Shown piece after piece: positions 53,908-62,653 of a DNA stretch of 64,000 nt (position 1 is the stretch's first letter; the number at the start of each line of letters is the position of its first letter). The notes below the pieces were generated by a model, which had not been told where the DNA came from, did not search any database, and saw only the letters and a program-made list of their open reading frames with translations. Source of the stretch: Bog-473 sp963807675 (GTDB lineage Bacteria > Actinomycetota > Acidimicrobiia > Acidimicrobiales > RAAP-2); assembly GCA_963807675.1 (NCBI GenBank), contig CAWECP010000012.1, forward strand, positions 496,001 to 560,000, given 5' to 3'. The translations under genes and the position numbers were made by a program.

Positions 53908-55201
53908 CGACCGTCAGCGTCTCCAGCAGGTCGGCGAAGCGGCGCTGGGCCTCGGCCCGCCGCGTCGGGATGTGCTCGGTCGGCACCTCGTGCGCCGTGT
54001 AGCCCTTCAGCACCTGGCGGGCCACCGTCTGGCGGTGCACCTCGTCGGGCCCGTCGTAGATCCGGGCGGCCCGGGCGGCCCGGTACATCGACTCGAGCGG
54101 CAGGTCGGACGAGAACCCGAGCGAACCGTGCACCTGAATGGCCCGGTCGATCACGTCGTAGAGCACCTTGGCCCCGAAGTACTTGATCATGGCGATCTCC
54201 ACCCGGGCGGCCGGCGCCCCCTCCTGGTCCATCTTCCAGGCCGCCTGCAGCGTCATGAGGCGGGCGGCGGCCATCTCGGCCATGGAGTCGGCGATCCAGT
54301 TCTGAATGGTCTGCTTCTCGGCCAGCGTCGAGCCGTGCGCGTAGCGCGACACGGCGCGCTCGCACATCATGTCGAAGGCCCGGCGGGACTGGCCCAGCCA
54401 GCGCATGCAGTGGTGGATCCGGCCCGGCCCCAGGCGGTGCTGGGCCAGGGCGAAACCCGAGCCCTCGCGGCCGACCAGGTTCCCCGCCGGCACCCGCACG
54501 TCGACGTAGCGGATCTCGGCGTGGTTGCCGAACCGTCCGAAGGACGTGTGCGGGTCCTCCATGGTGGCCACGTCGCGCACGATGTCGACCCCGGGCGTGT
54601 CCACCGGCACGATGATCATGGACGACCCCGAGTAGGGGTGGACGTCGGGGTTGGTCACCGCCATGACGATCAGGAAGTCGGCCACCGACCCGTTGGTGGT
54701 GAACCACTTGTGCCCGTTGATCACCCACTCCTCGCCGTCGCGCACGGCCGACGTCGTCAGCAGCGTCGGGTCGGAGCCCGCGGTGTTGGGCTCGGTCATG
54801 GAGAAGGCCGAGCGCAGCTCGCCGTCGAGGAGCGGCTGCAGCCACTTCGTCCGCTGGGACTCGTCGCCCGTCGCCTCAATGCCCACGGCCAGCAGCTCGG
54901 CGTTGCCCGAGTCGGGTGCGTTGTTGCCGAAGACCACCGGGGCCAGCGGCGACTGCCCGAGGATCTCGTGCATCAGGCCGAGCTTGACCTGGCCGAATCC
55001 CATGCCCCCGAGCGCCGGCGGCAGGTGGGCCGCCCAGAGCCCCTGGGCCCTCACCTGCTCCTGCAACGGCCGGATCAGCACCCGGATCTGGTCGTAGGTC
55101 AGGTCCAGCGTCTCGAGCGGGAACACCTCTTCCCGCACGAAGCCGCGCATCCAGTCCAGCTTCGACTCGAACTCCGGCTCGGTCGAGAAATCCCAGGCCA
55201 T
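53900..55201 (-). CDS. Acyl-CoA dehydrogenase
   Basis: The 433-residue flavoenzyme has the acyl-CoA-dehydrogenase domains in order: helical N-domain (GLWAAHLPPALGGMGFGQVK), the FAD-binding middle (SAFSMTEPNTAGSDPTLLTT, WVINGHKWFTTNGS) and the C-terminal helical domain with SLGFSSDLPLESMYRAARAA and RIYDGPDEVHRQTVARQVLK. It oxidises an acyl-CoA at the alpha-beta bond or a related substrate; chain length cannot be judged. It is divergent from bioB. Confidence 0.93.
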   Translation of the reverse strand: MAWDFSTEPEFESKLDWMRGFVREEVFPLETLDLTYDQIRVLIRPLQEQVRAQGLWAAHLPPALGGMGFGQVKLGLMHEILGQSPLAPVVFGNNAPDSGNAELLAVGIEATGDESQRTKWLQPLLDGELRSAFSMTEPNTAGSDPTLLTTSAVRDGEEWVINGHKWFTTNGSVADFLIVMAVTNPDVHPYSGSSMIIVPVDTPGVDIVRDVATMEDPHTSFGRFGNHAEIRYVDVRVPAGNLVGREGSGFALAQHRLGPGRIHHCMRWLGQSRRAFDMMCERAVSRYAHGSTLAEKQTIQNWIADSMAEMAAARLMTLQAAWKMDQEGAPAARVEIAMIKYFGAKVLYDVIDRAIQVHGSLGFSSDLPLESMYRAARAARIYDGPDEVHRQTVARQVLKGYTAHEVPTEHIPTRRAEAQRRFADLLETLTVDA

Positions 55202-55264
55202 CTCATCCTCCCCATCGGCCGGTGCGCTCGGTCAGCTTCCGGCGGCCCCAACCCTGCCACTACC

Positions 55265-56356
55265 GTGAGCGCCGTGACCACCTCCAGCCCTGTCGCCTTC
55301 CGCCCGGCTGCGCCTGCCGGCGGCCCGCCGCCTCCGCCCCAAGCCGCCCTCGGCGCGGCGGACCGGGCCGTGATCGCCGGAGCCGAGGCCGCCCTCCTCG
55401 ACGAGCGCCGCCTGCTCGACGGCGACGAGCTCGCCGCGCTGGCCGCCCTGCCCGACGGCGCCGTCATGAACCTGGCCGCCCTGGCCCACCAGGTCCGGCT
55501 GGCCTGGTGCGGCCCCGAGGTCGAGATCGAGGGGATCCTGTCGGCCAAGACCGGAGGCTGTCCGGAGGACTGCCACTTCTGCTCGCAGTCGTCGCGCTTC
55601 GACACGCCGGTCAAGGCCACCCCCTTCCTCGACCCGGACGAGGTGCTGGCCGCAGCCCGGGAGACGGCTCAGCTCGGAGCCTCGGAGTTCTGCCTCGTCC
55701 TCGCCGTGCGAGGGCCCGACGAGCGCACCCTGCAACGCATCCTCGACCTCGTTCCACTCGTGCGCGACCATACCGGGCTCAACGTCGCCGTCAGCGCCGG
55801 CATCCTGAGCGGGGACCAGGCCCGCCGCCTGGCCGAGGGCGGCGTGCACCGCTACAACCACAACGTCGAGACGGCGCGCTCGTTCTTCGGCTCCATCGTC
55901 ACCACGCACACCTGGGACGAGCGGGCCGAGACCTGCCGGCTGGTCAAGGCGCACGGCATGGAGCTGTGCTGCGGCGCCCTGCTCAACATGGGCGAGACGG
56001 ACGCCCAGCGCGTCGAGCTGCTCACCCAACTGCAGGAGCTCGAGCCGACCGAGGTACCGCTCAACTTCCTCAACCCGCGCCCGGGCACCCCGCTCGGCGA
56101 CCGCCCGATCCTCAGCGCCTGGGAGGCCGTCCGCTGGATCGCGTTGTTCCGACTGGCGCTGCCCTCGGTGATTCTGCGCTATGCCGGCGGGCGCGAGGTG
56201 ACGCTGCGCGACCTGCAGGCCATCGGCATGACAGCCGGCATCAACGCGCTGATCGTCGGCAACTACCTGACCACGCTCGGTCGCTCGGCCGGCGAGGACC
56301 TCCAGATGCTCGAGGACCTGCGCATGCCCATCGGCGCCCTCACCGCCGCCATCTGA
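55265..56356 (+). CDS. bioB: Biotin synthase
   Basis: The radical-SAM enzyme inserts sulfur into dethiobiotin. With the GTG at 55265 the product has 363 residues; another GTG at 55274 is equally possible. The cluster-binding CPEDCHFC is at Cys99, Cys103 and Cys106. Other landmarks are EGILSAKTGG, LNVAVSAGILSGDQARRLAE, VHRYNHNVETARSFF, CCGALLNMGETDAQRVEL and VPLNFLNPRPGTPL. The N-terminal extension (FRPAAPAGGPPPPPQAALG) is longer than usual. The auxiliary-protein gene follows after 8 bp; bioA, bioD and bioF are absent here. Confidence 0.92.
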   Translation: MSAVTTSSPVAFRPAAPAGGPPPPPQAALGAADRAVIAGAEAALLDERRLLDGDELAALAALPDGAVMNLAALAHQVRLAWCGPEVEIEGILSAKTGGCPEDCHFCSQSSRFDTPVKATPFLDPDEVLAAARETAQLGASEFCLVLAVRGPDERTLQRILDLVPLVRDHTGLNVAVSAGILSGDQARRLAEGGVHRYNHNVETARSFFGSIVTTHTWDERAETCRLVKAHGMELCCGALLNMGETDAQRVELLTQLQELEPTEVPLNFLNPRPGTPLGDRPILSAWEAVRWIALFRLALPSVILRYAGGREVTLRDLQAIGMTAGINALIVGNYLTTLGRSAGEDLQMLEDLRMPIGALTAAI

Positions 56357-56364
56357 GCCCGCCG

Positions 56365-56574
56365 GTGATCGACGCCGGGCGCGACGGGCCCGATCCGGCC
56401 ACCCCTCCCCACTGCACCGGCTGTGGCCGCGCGACCATCGACTGCGCCGGCTGCGGGCGCCCGCTCGACCCCCCGCGCTTCTGCCCCGAGTGCGGACGCC
56501 GGCTGACGGTCACCGTCACTCCGACGGGATGGTCTGCCCGCTGCCGCGACCACGCGGAGCTGCGATCCGCCTGA
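56365..56574 (+). CDS. bsaP: Biotin synthase auxiliary protein
   Basis: The 69-residue protein begins at a GTG 8 bp after bioB. It has two zinc-ribbon-type cysteine pairs (HCTGCGRATIDCAGCGRPL and RFCPECGRRLTVTV) and the C-terminal TPTGWSARCRDH, matching the small protein found next to bioB in mycobacteria and other Actinobacteria. It is known to be needed for efficient activity of actinobacterial BioB, probably in supplying or maintaining the sacrificial iron-sulfur cluster. Adjacency and motif agree. Confidence 0.85.
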   Translation: MIDAGRDGPDPATPPHCTGCGRATIDCAGCGRPLDPPRFCPECGRRLTVTVTPTGWSARCRDHAELRSA

Positions 56575-56645
56575 GTGGCAAACGGGTGAGATGGGTACGC
56601 CGCGGGCGAAATCCGTCCAACGGAGGCGTTTTCAAAGGTTGGGGT

Positions 56646-56831
56646 TCAACAAATCTCGCCACCTTGGACGGCCTGACCTCCTCCGGGACACTGGAGTCCA
56701 GGGGCCAAAATTGCGCAACCGGGGCACGCCGGCGTAGGGGGCTGCCCGGTGATTCCACCGATCAGCAACATCGAGACGCCGAGAGCGGCGCCGATAGCTA
56801 CACCAACGAAGAAACGAATAACGGTCAACAT
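56646..56831 (-). CDS. Possible small single-helix membrane protein
   Basis: Starting at MLTVIRF there is one helix (FFVGVAIGAALGVSMLLIGG) followed by a Cys/Pro/Gly-rich tail (PACPGCAILAPGLQCPGG). A longer start at 56858 adds MGVGICEEQ. It lies alone in a gap of about 640 bp. The hydrophobic segment is convincing, but there is no family match and only a weak ribosome-binding site. Confidence 0.35.
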   Translation of the reverse strand: MLTVIRFFVGVAIGAALGVSMLLIGGITGQPPTPACPGCAILAPGLQCPGGGQAVQGGEIC

Positions 56832-57217
56832 CTGTTCTTCACAAATCCCCACCCCCACCTATCCTTACCACTCGAAGCTCGATGGGTTCAACGGTACGTA
56901 AGCCGTATCAACGAGCCTCCTGCGTCTGACCCTCCTGACCCGAGACGTCACGCTCGACATCGATCCACGTAGATGTTTGTACGCACGCGCGCGTCGGAGG
57001 TGGGCACTCGAACTCCCGGCAACGCCATCTGGCCGGGACCGGTCAGTTCCGTACGTGTCCGGGTGGCCCAACGGGGGCGAGGCAGGTCACCCGTCGATGG
57101 TGTGGCGTTGGCCCGCTCCGCAATGGCGGCGTCACCGTCCCGTCGGAGTCTTCGGACCGATATGTGGTACCCACGCCATAGCTGGATCTGCGTACTGCCC
57201 GAGGGAAGACTGTCCCC

Positions 57218-58177
57218 ATGGCACTGAGTTCGAGCTTCACGAAGCTGCTGAAGATCGAACACCCGATTGCTCTGGCCCCCATGGGCGGGTCGGCCGGAGG
57301 CGCTCTTGCCGCAGCCGTATCCAATGCGGGTGGGCTCGGTCTCGTTGGGGTTGGACGTGGCGATGTCGAGTGGATGAACCGTGAAGCCGCACTGGTCGCC
57401 ACCGGCACCAGCAAGCCGTGGGGAATCGGCTTCCAAAGCTGGGCCACAGAACTGACGACCGTGGAGCGCGCCTTGGAACACGGACCAAGCGCGGTAATGC
57501 TCTCATTTGGCGATCCGGAGGTACTTGCCGGTGCCATCCACGCGTCTGATGCTCGGCTGATCATCCAGGTCGTTGACATGGTCGAAGCTCGCCGGGCTCT
57601 CGAGGTCGGAGCTGAGGTAATCGTCGCTCAAGGCACGGAAGCGGGCGGCCACGGTGGAACTCGAGCCACGCTGCCCTTCGTGCCGGCTGTGGTCGACCTG
57701 GTGCACCCCGTACCGGTACTCGCGGCCGGAGGCATTGCAGACGGTCGAGGGCTTGCCGCTGCCCTCTCCCTGGGGGCCGCCGGAGCGCTCGTGGGGACGA
57801 GATTTCAGGCGAGCACGGAGGCTCTGGTCGATGCCGAAGTTGTCAAGGCCATCCTCAATGGACGTGGCGAAGACACCGAGAGGAGCCGGGTGCTCGACAT
57901 CGCTCGGCAGTCCCAGTGGCCGTCTCGATACAGCGGCCGAACGCTCCGGAACGACTTCCTCGAGGAGTGGCGCGGTCGAGAAACGGAGCTCGAAGGGAAC
58001 AAGGAGGTGATCGCTGCCTATCGTGAGGCCGAACGCACGGGTGACATGCGCGCCGTGGCCGTCTGGGCCAGTGAAGCCATCGATCTGATCATGGAATCGC
58101 AATCAGCGGCCGAGATCGTTCGCCAAATGGCCAACGATGCGGAGGCGATGTTGAGGCGGATCTTGGAACTGCACTGA
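57218..58177 (+). CDS. Nitronate monooxygenase / NMO-type flavoprotein
   Basis: The 319-residue FMN TIM-barrel protein has the signature stretches IEHPIALAPMGGSAGGALAA, GLGLVGVGRGDVEWMN, VIVAQGTEAGGHGGTRATLP with the catalytic His, and VPVLAAGGIADGRGLAAALS plus GAAGALVGTRFQAS for the phosphate of FMN. The enzyme oxidises alkyl nitronates such as propionate 3-nitronate, or related substrates. It is monocistronic, about 85 bp before an enoyl-CoA hydratase. Confidence 0.9.
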   Translation: MALSSSFTKLLKIEHPIALAPMGGSAGGALAAAVSNAGGLGLVGVGRGDVEWMNREAALVATGTSKPWGIGFQSWATELTTVERALEHGPSAVMLSFGDPEVLAGAIHASDARLIIQVVDMVEARRALEVGAEVIVAQGTEAGGHGGTRATLPFVPAVVDLVHPVPVLAAGGIADGRGLAAALSLGAAGALVGTRFQASTEALVDAEVVKAILNGRGEDTERSRVLDIARQSQWPSRYSGRTLRNDFLEEWRGRETELEGNKEVIAAYREAERTGDMRAVAVWASEAIDLIMESQSAAEIVRQMANDAEAMLRRILELH

Positions 58178-58259
58178 CTGCCCCGTTGCCGGGCGGGCGA
58201 CGTTCGGTTACAGCGGGTCTCGTGGACCATCTTGCTCCACGGCCGTTGCCAGAGTTGGA

Positions 58260-59054
58260 TTGGTGGACATGGACTTCTCCACCATTGAGGTGAGCTTCAG
58301 CGATGCCCGGGGTGCCATCACCCTGAACCGCCCCGACAAACTGAACCCGCTCAGCACGATCACCCTCACTGAACTGGTCGAAGCGGCCCGGTTCTTCGAC
58401 GCGAGGCGCGACGTGAAGGTGGTCGTCCTTAGCGGCCACGGGCGGGCGTTCTGTGCCGGCGCCGACCTGGCTGCGTTCTCCACGGGTGACGGTTCGGCGC
58501 CGTCAGCCGGCGCGCTCCGCGAGGCGGCTGACGCCGGGCGCGTCATGGCGGATGCCATCGAGTCGATGCGAGCCGTCACGGTGGCGAGACTGCATGGCCA
58601 CTGTGTGGGTGGAGGGCTCGTCCTCGCCGCAGCGTGTGATCTGCGCGTCGCCGCTGAGGACACCCGCTTCTCGATCCCCGAGGTCGATCTCGGGATACCT
58701 CTCGCCTGGGGTGGGATTCCCCGTCTTGTCCGCGAGATGGGCCCCGCCATGACCAAGGAGCTGGTGATGACGTGTCGGCCGTTCAGCGCAGCTGAGGCAC
58801 GCGCCGCGGGATTTCTCAACCAGGTTGTCCCCGTAGCCGAGCTCGACGCGTCGGTAGAGACCCTCGTCAGTCACCTCGAAAGTAAGTCACTGTTGACCCT
58901 TTTCGCGACGAAGCGGCACGTCAACGCCGTCACCGAAGGCATGGTCAACACGGCTCGCGCCTGGAACGACGCCGACTCACTGGTAACGGCGCTCCGTGAC
59001 CCCGAGTCAAGGGCGGTCGCCGCGGCCTACCTGCATCGATTGGCGGGAACCTGA
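58260..59054 (+). CDS. Enoyl-CoA hydratase/isomerase family protein
   Basis: This encodes 261-264 residues, depending on whether the TTG (58260), GTG (58263) or ATG (58269) is used. The crotonase core shows ITLNRPDKLNPLSTITLTEL, SGHGRAFCAGADLAAF (oxyanion hole), LHGHCVGGGLVLAAACDLRV (oxyanion hole 2) and EVDLGIPLAWGGIPRLVREM, where hydratase Glu positions are partly replaced. It hydrates or isomerises an enoyl-CoA thioester. It is codirectional with the nitronate monooxygenase and may be cotranscribed. Confidence 0.9.
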   Translation: MVDMDFSTIEVSFSDARGAITLNRPDKLNPLSTITLTELVEAARFFDARRDVKVVVLSGHGRAFCAGADLAAFSTGDGSAPSAGALREAADAGRVMADAIESMRAVTVARLHGHCVGGGLVLAAACDLRVAAEDTRFSIPEVDLGIPLAWGGIPRLVREMGPAMTKELVMTCRPFSAAEARAAGFLNQVVPVAELDASVETLVSHLESKSLLTLFATKRHVNAVTEGMVNTARAWNDADSLVTALRDPESRAVAAAYLHRLAGT

Positions 59055-59328
59055 CGCATCGGCCGACGTGGCTGCTGCCGGTATCCCAGTCCGGGATGGT
59101 GCGCCAGAGGGACCGTCCTGAGGGCCGGCCGACTTGCGTGCGAAGAGCCAGTAGGCGAGCGAGTTGCCCATTTGCGCTGCGCTGGCGAGGCGCCACACCC
59201 ATTTTTGGGCCACGAATCTGGCTTGGGTCTCGGTGCCAGATGTCTCTCCAAGTGAAGACCGCGACGACGATATGTACGAGCATGAGGCCTGTGAGGAGTC
59301 TCGGATGGGGCTTGCGCTGGGCCAACAA
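59007..59328 (-). pseudogene. Short PLDc_N-like membrane protein, one frameshift
   Basis: Minus-strand sequence MLAQRKPHPRLLTGLMLVHI, VVAVFTWRDIWHRDPSQIRG and, after removal of one A (AAAAATGGG near 59205), PKWVWRLASAAQMGNSLAYW then LFARKS form a typical two-helix protein with the H-R-xxxQIRGPKWxWRLAS loop found in small PLDc_N-type membrane proteins. The C-terminus overlaps the end of the hydratase gene by 47 bp and may end earlier. No function is known. Confidence 0.55.
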
Positions 59329-59511
59329 TCAAGTGTGCCCATCAGTCCACCCGGTCGCCGTGGGCCTGCCCTGGTACGTCGGGCTGGGGTGCTCGAGCCA
59401 TGTGGCTCTTCGGGATTCGGTGCATGGTCATCGTTGCAGCAGAGCCCATCGCGGGCAGCCTGGTGCCGTACCATGCCGGGAAGACGTCGGTGCAGCCAGA
59501 GGACAGGTGTC

Positions 59512-60165
59512 ATGAGCGAGGCAATGGATTTCGGGGATAGCCGGGCGATAACCCGGGATCGCAGCCTCTCTCTGTTTGGCCAGACGATGGCCTATGTCGC
59601 AATGACAGCCGGGCTCTTCGCCCTCGGGGCCTACGCCGGGCGCAATTTCTCCGAGGCGCTCGGATGGGTTTGGTTTATTTTGGCCATCGTCTGCCTGTTC
59701 TCCATGAACATCACCGCCCGGCGCTCCATCCCTGCCACGTCTTTTCTCCTGGGCGCTTTCGGCGTTCTGATAGGCCTGGCCACGGCGCCCCTCCTCGCCT
59801 ACTACGCCGCCACCGATCCCGCGATCGTCTGGGAGGCTGGAGGCGCCACCGCGCTGTTCATCGCCGGCTTCGGGACCGCCGGGTATCTCATACGCCGCGA
59901 TCTCACCGCTCTGGCCCGGGTTGCCTATTTCGCCCTACTGGCCCTCATCATCTTTGGCATCGTGCTGATCTTCGTACGCATCCCACAGGGCACACTTATC
60001 TACGCCGTACTCGGCCTGGTCATTTTCGCCGCACTCACGATGTTCGACTTTCAGCGCCTTCGACGCTCGAAGGACATCGCTTCGGCACCGCTGATGGCGG
60101 CGTCGATCTTCCTCGACATCTTGAATGTCTTCCTGTTCTTCCTCCGCATCTTCGCAAGGAACTGA
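59512..60165 (+). CDS. Bax inhibitor-1 (BI-1/YccA) family membrane protein
   Basis: The 217-residue protein starts at MSEAMDFGDS with AGAGGA upstream and has seven helices, including GQTMAYVAMTAGLFALGAYA and the C-terminal LGLVIFAALTMFDFQRLRRS, then ASIFLDILNVFLFFLRIFAR. The last part holds the conserved Asp pair of BI-1 proteins (TMFDFQ and FLDILN), the pH-sensing site for a calcium-leak channel in characterised homologues. It fits the actinobacterial BI-1 group. Confidence 0.88.
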   Translation: MSEAMDFGDSRAITRDRSLSLFGQTMAYVAMTAGLFALGAYAGRNFSEALGWVWFILAIVCLFSMNITARRSIPATSFLLGAFGVLIGLATAPLLAYYAATDPAIVWEAGGATALFIAGFGTAGYLIRRDLTALARVAYFALLALIIFGIVLIFVRIPQGTLIYAVLGLVIFAALTMFDFQRLRRSKDIASAPLMAASIFLDILNVFLFFLRIFARN

Positions 60166-60338
60166 CGCCTCTCCGCGGGCACCCGGCCCCCGTCATCACG
60201 GTTCTCCCTGGGCCAGCTGGCGACCCGCGCTACAGACAGGCGAATTCACCCGCTGGCCGACCGTGGCTGGGGGGACGGGTCAGATCCGTGGTCGCGTTGT
60301 GCCACAGCGCCGTAGCCTTTGCGTTGAGGAGGCGTGCT

Positions 60339-60590
60339 ATGGAAGACGTGACCGAGTTGATCTCAAAGGTAAGTCAGGAGCTAGGTCCCGACGCCTCGGA
60401 TGAGGCGATCGGTGAGAAGGTGCTCGAGGCGATCGAGGCACTGCCGGAATCGGATCGAGCGCAGGTCCTGGACCAACTGGTGAAGGGGGTGAGTTCGGGC
60501 CAGCTGCGCCATCTCGACAAGGAGGTGGACGCTGACGGCCAAGCAATTGGCGGCGGACAAGGCATGACGAATCCCGAAACGGCCCAGTAA
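60339..60590 (+). CDS. Small acidic protein of unknown function
   Basis: The 83-residue protein has GAGGAGG 7 bp before its ATG. It is helical and acidic (ELISKVSQELGPDASDEAIG, LEAIEALPESDRAQVLDQLV), ending in a flexible Gly/Asp-rich tail. No motif is recognised. A good ribosome-binding site and helix periodicity support a real gene. Confidence 0.6.
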   Translation: MEDVTELISKVSQELGPDASDEAIGEKVLEAIEALPESDRAQVLDQLVKGVSSGQLRHLDKEVDADGQAIGGGQGMTNPETAQ

Positions 60591-60733
60591 TCGGCCCGGC
60601 AGGTACCCTCAGGGCGAACCACGACGCTCTCCTACGCGCGTCTCCGTGTGCCGGGATGCCGGTTGGGTAGCGGACCCGAATCCGATCGCAGTGACATCTC
60701 GTGAATGGTCCCCCGGGCCCGCTGAGGTCGAAT

Positions 60734-61672
60734 CTAGAGGCGGATGACGGCCTTGCCGCGCAGGCCGCCACGGCGGAGGTCGTCCAGTACCTGCGCCGCG
60801 GCGGCGAGGTCAACGGTGGAACGGATACGTGCTGTGATCGTGCCGTCCGCGAGCATCCGTGCGACCGTGGCCAGCCCTTGAGGCGAAATCAGGGGATTCC
60901 TATTGGAGGCATGGTTGTGCGCGGTGATCTGACGCTCAGCAAACCAGCCTTCGTCTGCAGCGAAGATGGTCGAGACCAGGCGTCCTCCGGACCGGATGAC
61001 CTCGGCGTCGCGGCGGATGGCGTCTGGGCCGTTGACCAGGTCAAGGACGGCATCGACGCCTTCTGGATGATCGGCGCGCAGCGCATCGATCACGTCAACG
61101 GCCTGGCTGTCGTACACCTCCTCGGCCCCGAGACGACGCGCCTCGTCGGCGTCGCCGCGGACGGTCGCTATGACGTGTGCGCCGCGGGACCGGGCCATCT
61201 GCACCGCGTAGCCGCCGACCCCGCCGGTCGCGCCCATCACCACGACGTGCTGGCCTGCGGTGACCTCGAGCAACTCAACCGTCCGTAGCGCCGTGACCGC
61301 CGGTATGGGTAGCGCAGCGGCCTGGTCGTCGGCCACACCGTCGGGGATACGCGCCAGTGGCTCCATCGCGGCCGCAGGGCCGACGGCGGTGTGCTCAGCA
61401 TAGGAACCGTGCGTCCGCGCCATGCCGAACACACGGTCGCCGGCGCGTAGCCCGTTTGCCCCGGCCGGGACGCGTTCGGCCACGCCGGCGAAGTCAATGC
61501 CCACTACGAACGGATAGGACGACGCTGCGGTCAGCCGTCCCAGGAGATTGTTGTCCAGCGGGTTGACTCCCGCGAACCGTACCCGAATGAGCACATCCGC
61601 ATCGGCGGTCGGAACGGGTAGGTCGTGCACCGACGCAGGCTCACCGAAACGACGGACAGCGAATGCACGCAT
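60734..61672 (-). CDS. NADP-dependent quinone-oxidoreductase-like (MDR) protein
   Basis: The 312-residue protein starts at MRAFAVRRFGEP with GGAGG upstream. It is a zinc-free medium-chain reductase: VRFAGVNPLDNNLLGRLTAA, FVVGIDFAGVAERVPAGANG, GQHVVVMGATGGVGGYAVQM (NADPH site), VDAVLDLVNGPDAIRRDAEV and the C-terminal LADGTITARIRSTVDLAAAA. It belongs to the zeta-crystallin/quinone reductase group; the substrate is unknown. Confidence 0.9.
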   Translation of the reverse strand: MRAFAVRRFGEPASVHDLPVPTADADVLIRVRFAGVNPLDNNLLGRLTAASSYPFVVGIDFAGVAERVPAGANGLRAGDRVFGMARTHGSYAEHTAVGPAAAMEPLARIPDGVADDQAAALPIPAVTALRTVELLEVTAGQHVVVMGATGGVGGYAVQMARSRGAHVIATVRGDADEARRLGAEEVYDSQAVDVIDALRADHPEGVDAVLDLVNGPDAIRRDAEVIRSGGRLVSTIFAADEGWFAERQITAHNHASNRNPLISPQGLATVARMLADGTITARIRSTVDLAAAAQVLDDLRRGGLRGKAVIRL

Positions 61673-61786
61673 CCTGACCTCCACACAACATGGCGTCCCG
61701 AATATTCCTGGTGACAGCCGCAAGTCGCGGCGGCATCGTCAGGGTCATGGTGCCACCCGACCGTGGTTCAGGCCCAGGAGGACATT

Positions 61787-61918
61787 GTGACAGTCCCAGA
61801 GCTAGCCGTTCGGATCGGTGCGAGCCCCCTGCCCCAGGTCGCCAGCTCGGGGCTGCTCGTCGGCGCCTCTCTGGGCCCCGGTGCCGAACGGACCGTCGTG
61901 GCGAGTGGAGCCGGATGA
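61787..61918 (+). CDS. Possible short ORF with strong ribosome-binding site
   Basis: The 43-residue frame starts at a GTG 5 bp after AGGAGG and reads VTVPELAVRIGASPLPQVAS, SGLLVGASLGPGAERTVVAS, GAG. No family is recognised. It could be the start of a longer gene broken by an indel, since the region to 62022 has no other gene, or a leader peptide for the DHFR-like gene 105 bp downstream. Confidence 0.3.
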   Translation: MTVPELAVRIGASPLPQVASSGLLVGASLGPGAERTVVASGAG

Positions 61919-62022
61919 CGTGCTCCGTGGCGATGGTTCTCGCCTCGCTGCGCGTCCCAACCGTCGTTCCTCACTTCGCAGCGAAGCCGGAAGCACATCA
62001 TTAACATCCCAGGAAGGTCGCG

Positions 62023-62604
62023 ATGCCGGAACTCCTTATCGACTTCATCACTTCGCTCGATGGCTACGCGGCCGCGGACGGCTGGCCGGGCTGGTGGGGA
62101 CTGGAAGGACCCGAGTACCTCGCATGGTTGGGAGAACAGCCCGAAGCGGAATACACCATCCTGATGGGCGCAACGACGTACCGCCTGATGTCAGGATTCG
62201 CCGCGACCGGCGAGCCGGGCACCGACGCCCTGGGGCGCATGTCGAAGGTCGTCTTTTCGACCACGTTGAGCGAGCCCCTTTCTTGGGCGAACACGCAGAT
62301 CGTGACTCAGGATCCCGTTGAGGCCGTGCGAGAGATGAAGGACAAGGCCTCCAATTCGATGCGCACCATCGGCAGCCTCACCCTGTGCTGCACGCTCCTG
62401 AAGGCCGGTCTCGTGGACCGCTTCCGGGTGGTTGTCTTTCCCGTGATTACCGGGAGCACCGGACGGGAGCGGATCTACGACGGTTATCCCGACGTAGCTC
62501 TCGACATGATCAGTAGCCGCACGTTCGATGGTCGCATCCAACTGCTCGAGTACCTTCCGTCGGTTCTGGCTGGACCGCCACGCACCGACACGATCAAGGC
62601 CTGA
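62023..62604 (+). CDS. Dihydrofolate-reductase-like (RibD C-terminal) protein
   Basis: The 193-residue protein starts at an ATG with AGGAAGG upstream. It has the RibD_C/DHFR-like fold: ELLIDFITSLDGYAAADGWP, EAEYTILMGATTYRLMSGFA, VVFSTTLSEPLSWANTQIVT, MRTIGSLTLCCTLLKAGLVD and VVVFPVITGSTGRERIY. Stand-alone members of this group are NADPH-dependent reductases of uncertain substrate. It is probably monocistronic. Confidence 0.87.
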   Translation: MPELLIDFITSLDGYAAADGWPGWWGLEGPEYLAWLGEQPEAEYTILMGATTYRLMSGFAATGEPGTDALGRMSKVVFSTTLSEPLSWANTQIVTQDPVEAVREMKDKASNSMRTIGSLTLCCTLLKAGLVDRFRVVVFPVITGSTGRERIYDGYPDVALDMISSRTFDGRIQLLEYLPSVLAGPPRTDTIKA

Positions 62605-62653
62605 CAGGCGCCACCGCCGGAGCCGGGAGCTGATGGCGGCCAATTGCGGCGAC

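Noticed and set aside
56620..56660. GGTTCAA-type motif (GGGGTTCAACAAATC) resembling a tRNA T-loop
   Set aside because: The flanking bases do not pair as a T-stem and there is no cloverleaf on either side.
56990..57030. TTCGAGT-containing stretch on the minus strand, suggestive of a tRNA T-arm
   Set aside because: The GGGAGTTCGAGTGCCC segment does not form a proper five-pair T-stem, and no matching acceptor or anticodon arm is found within 100 bp.
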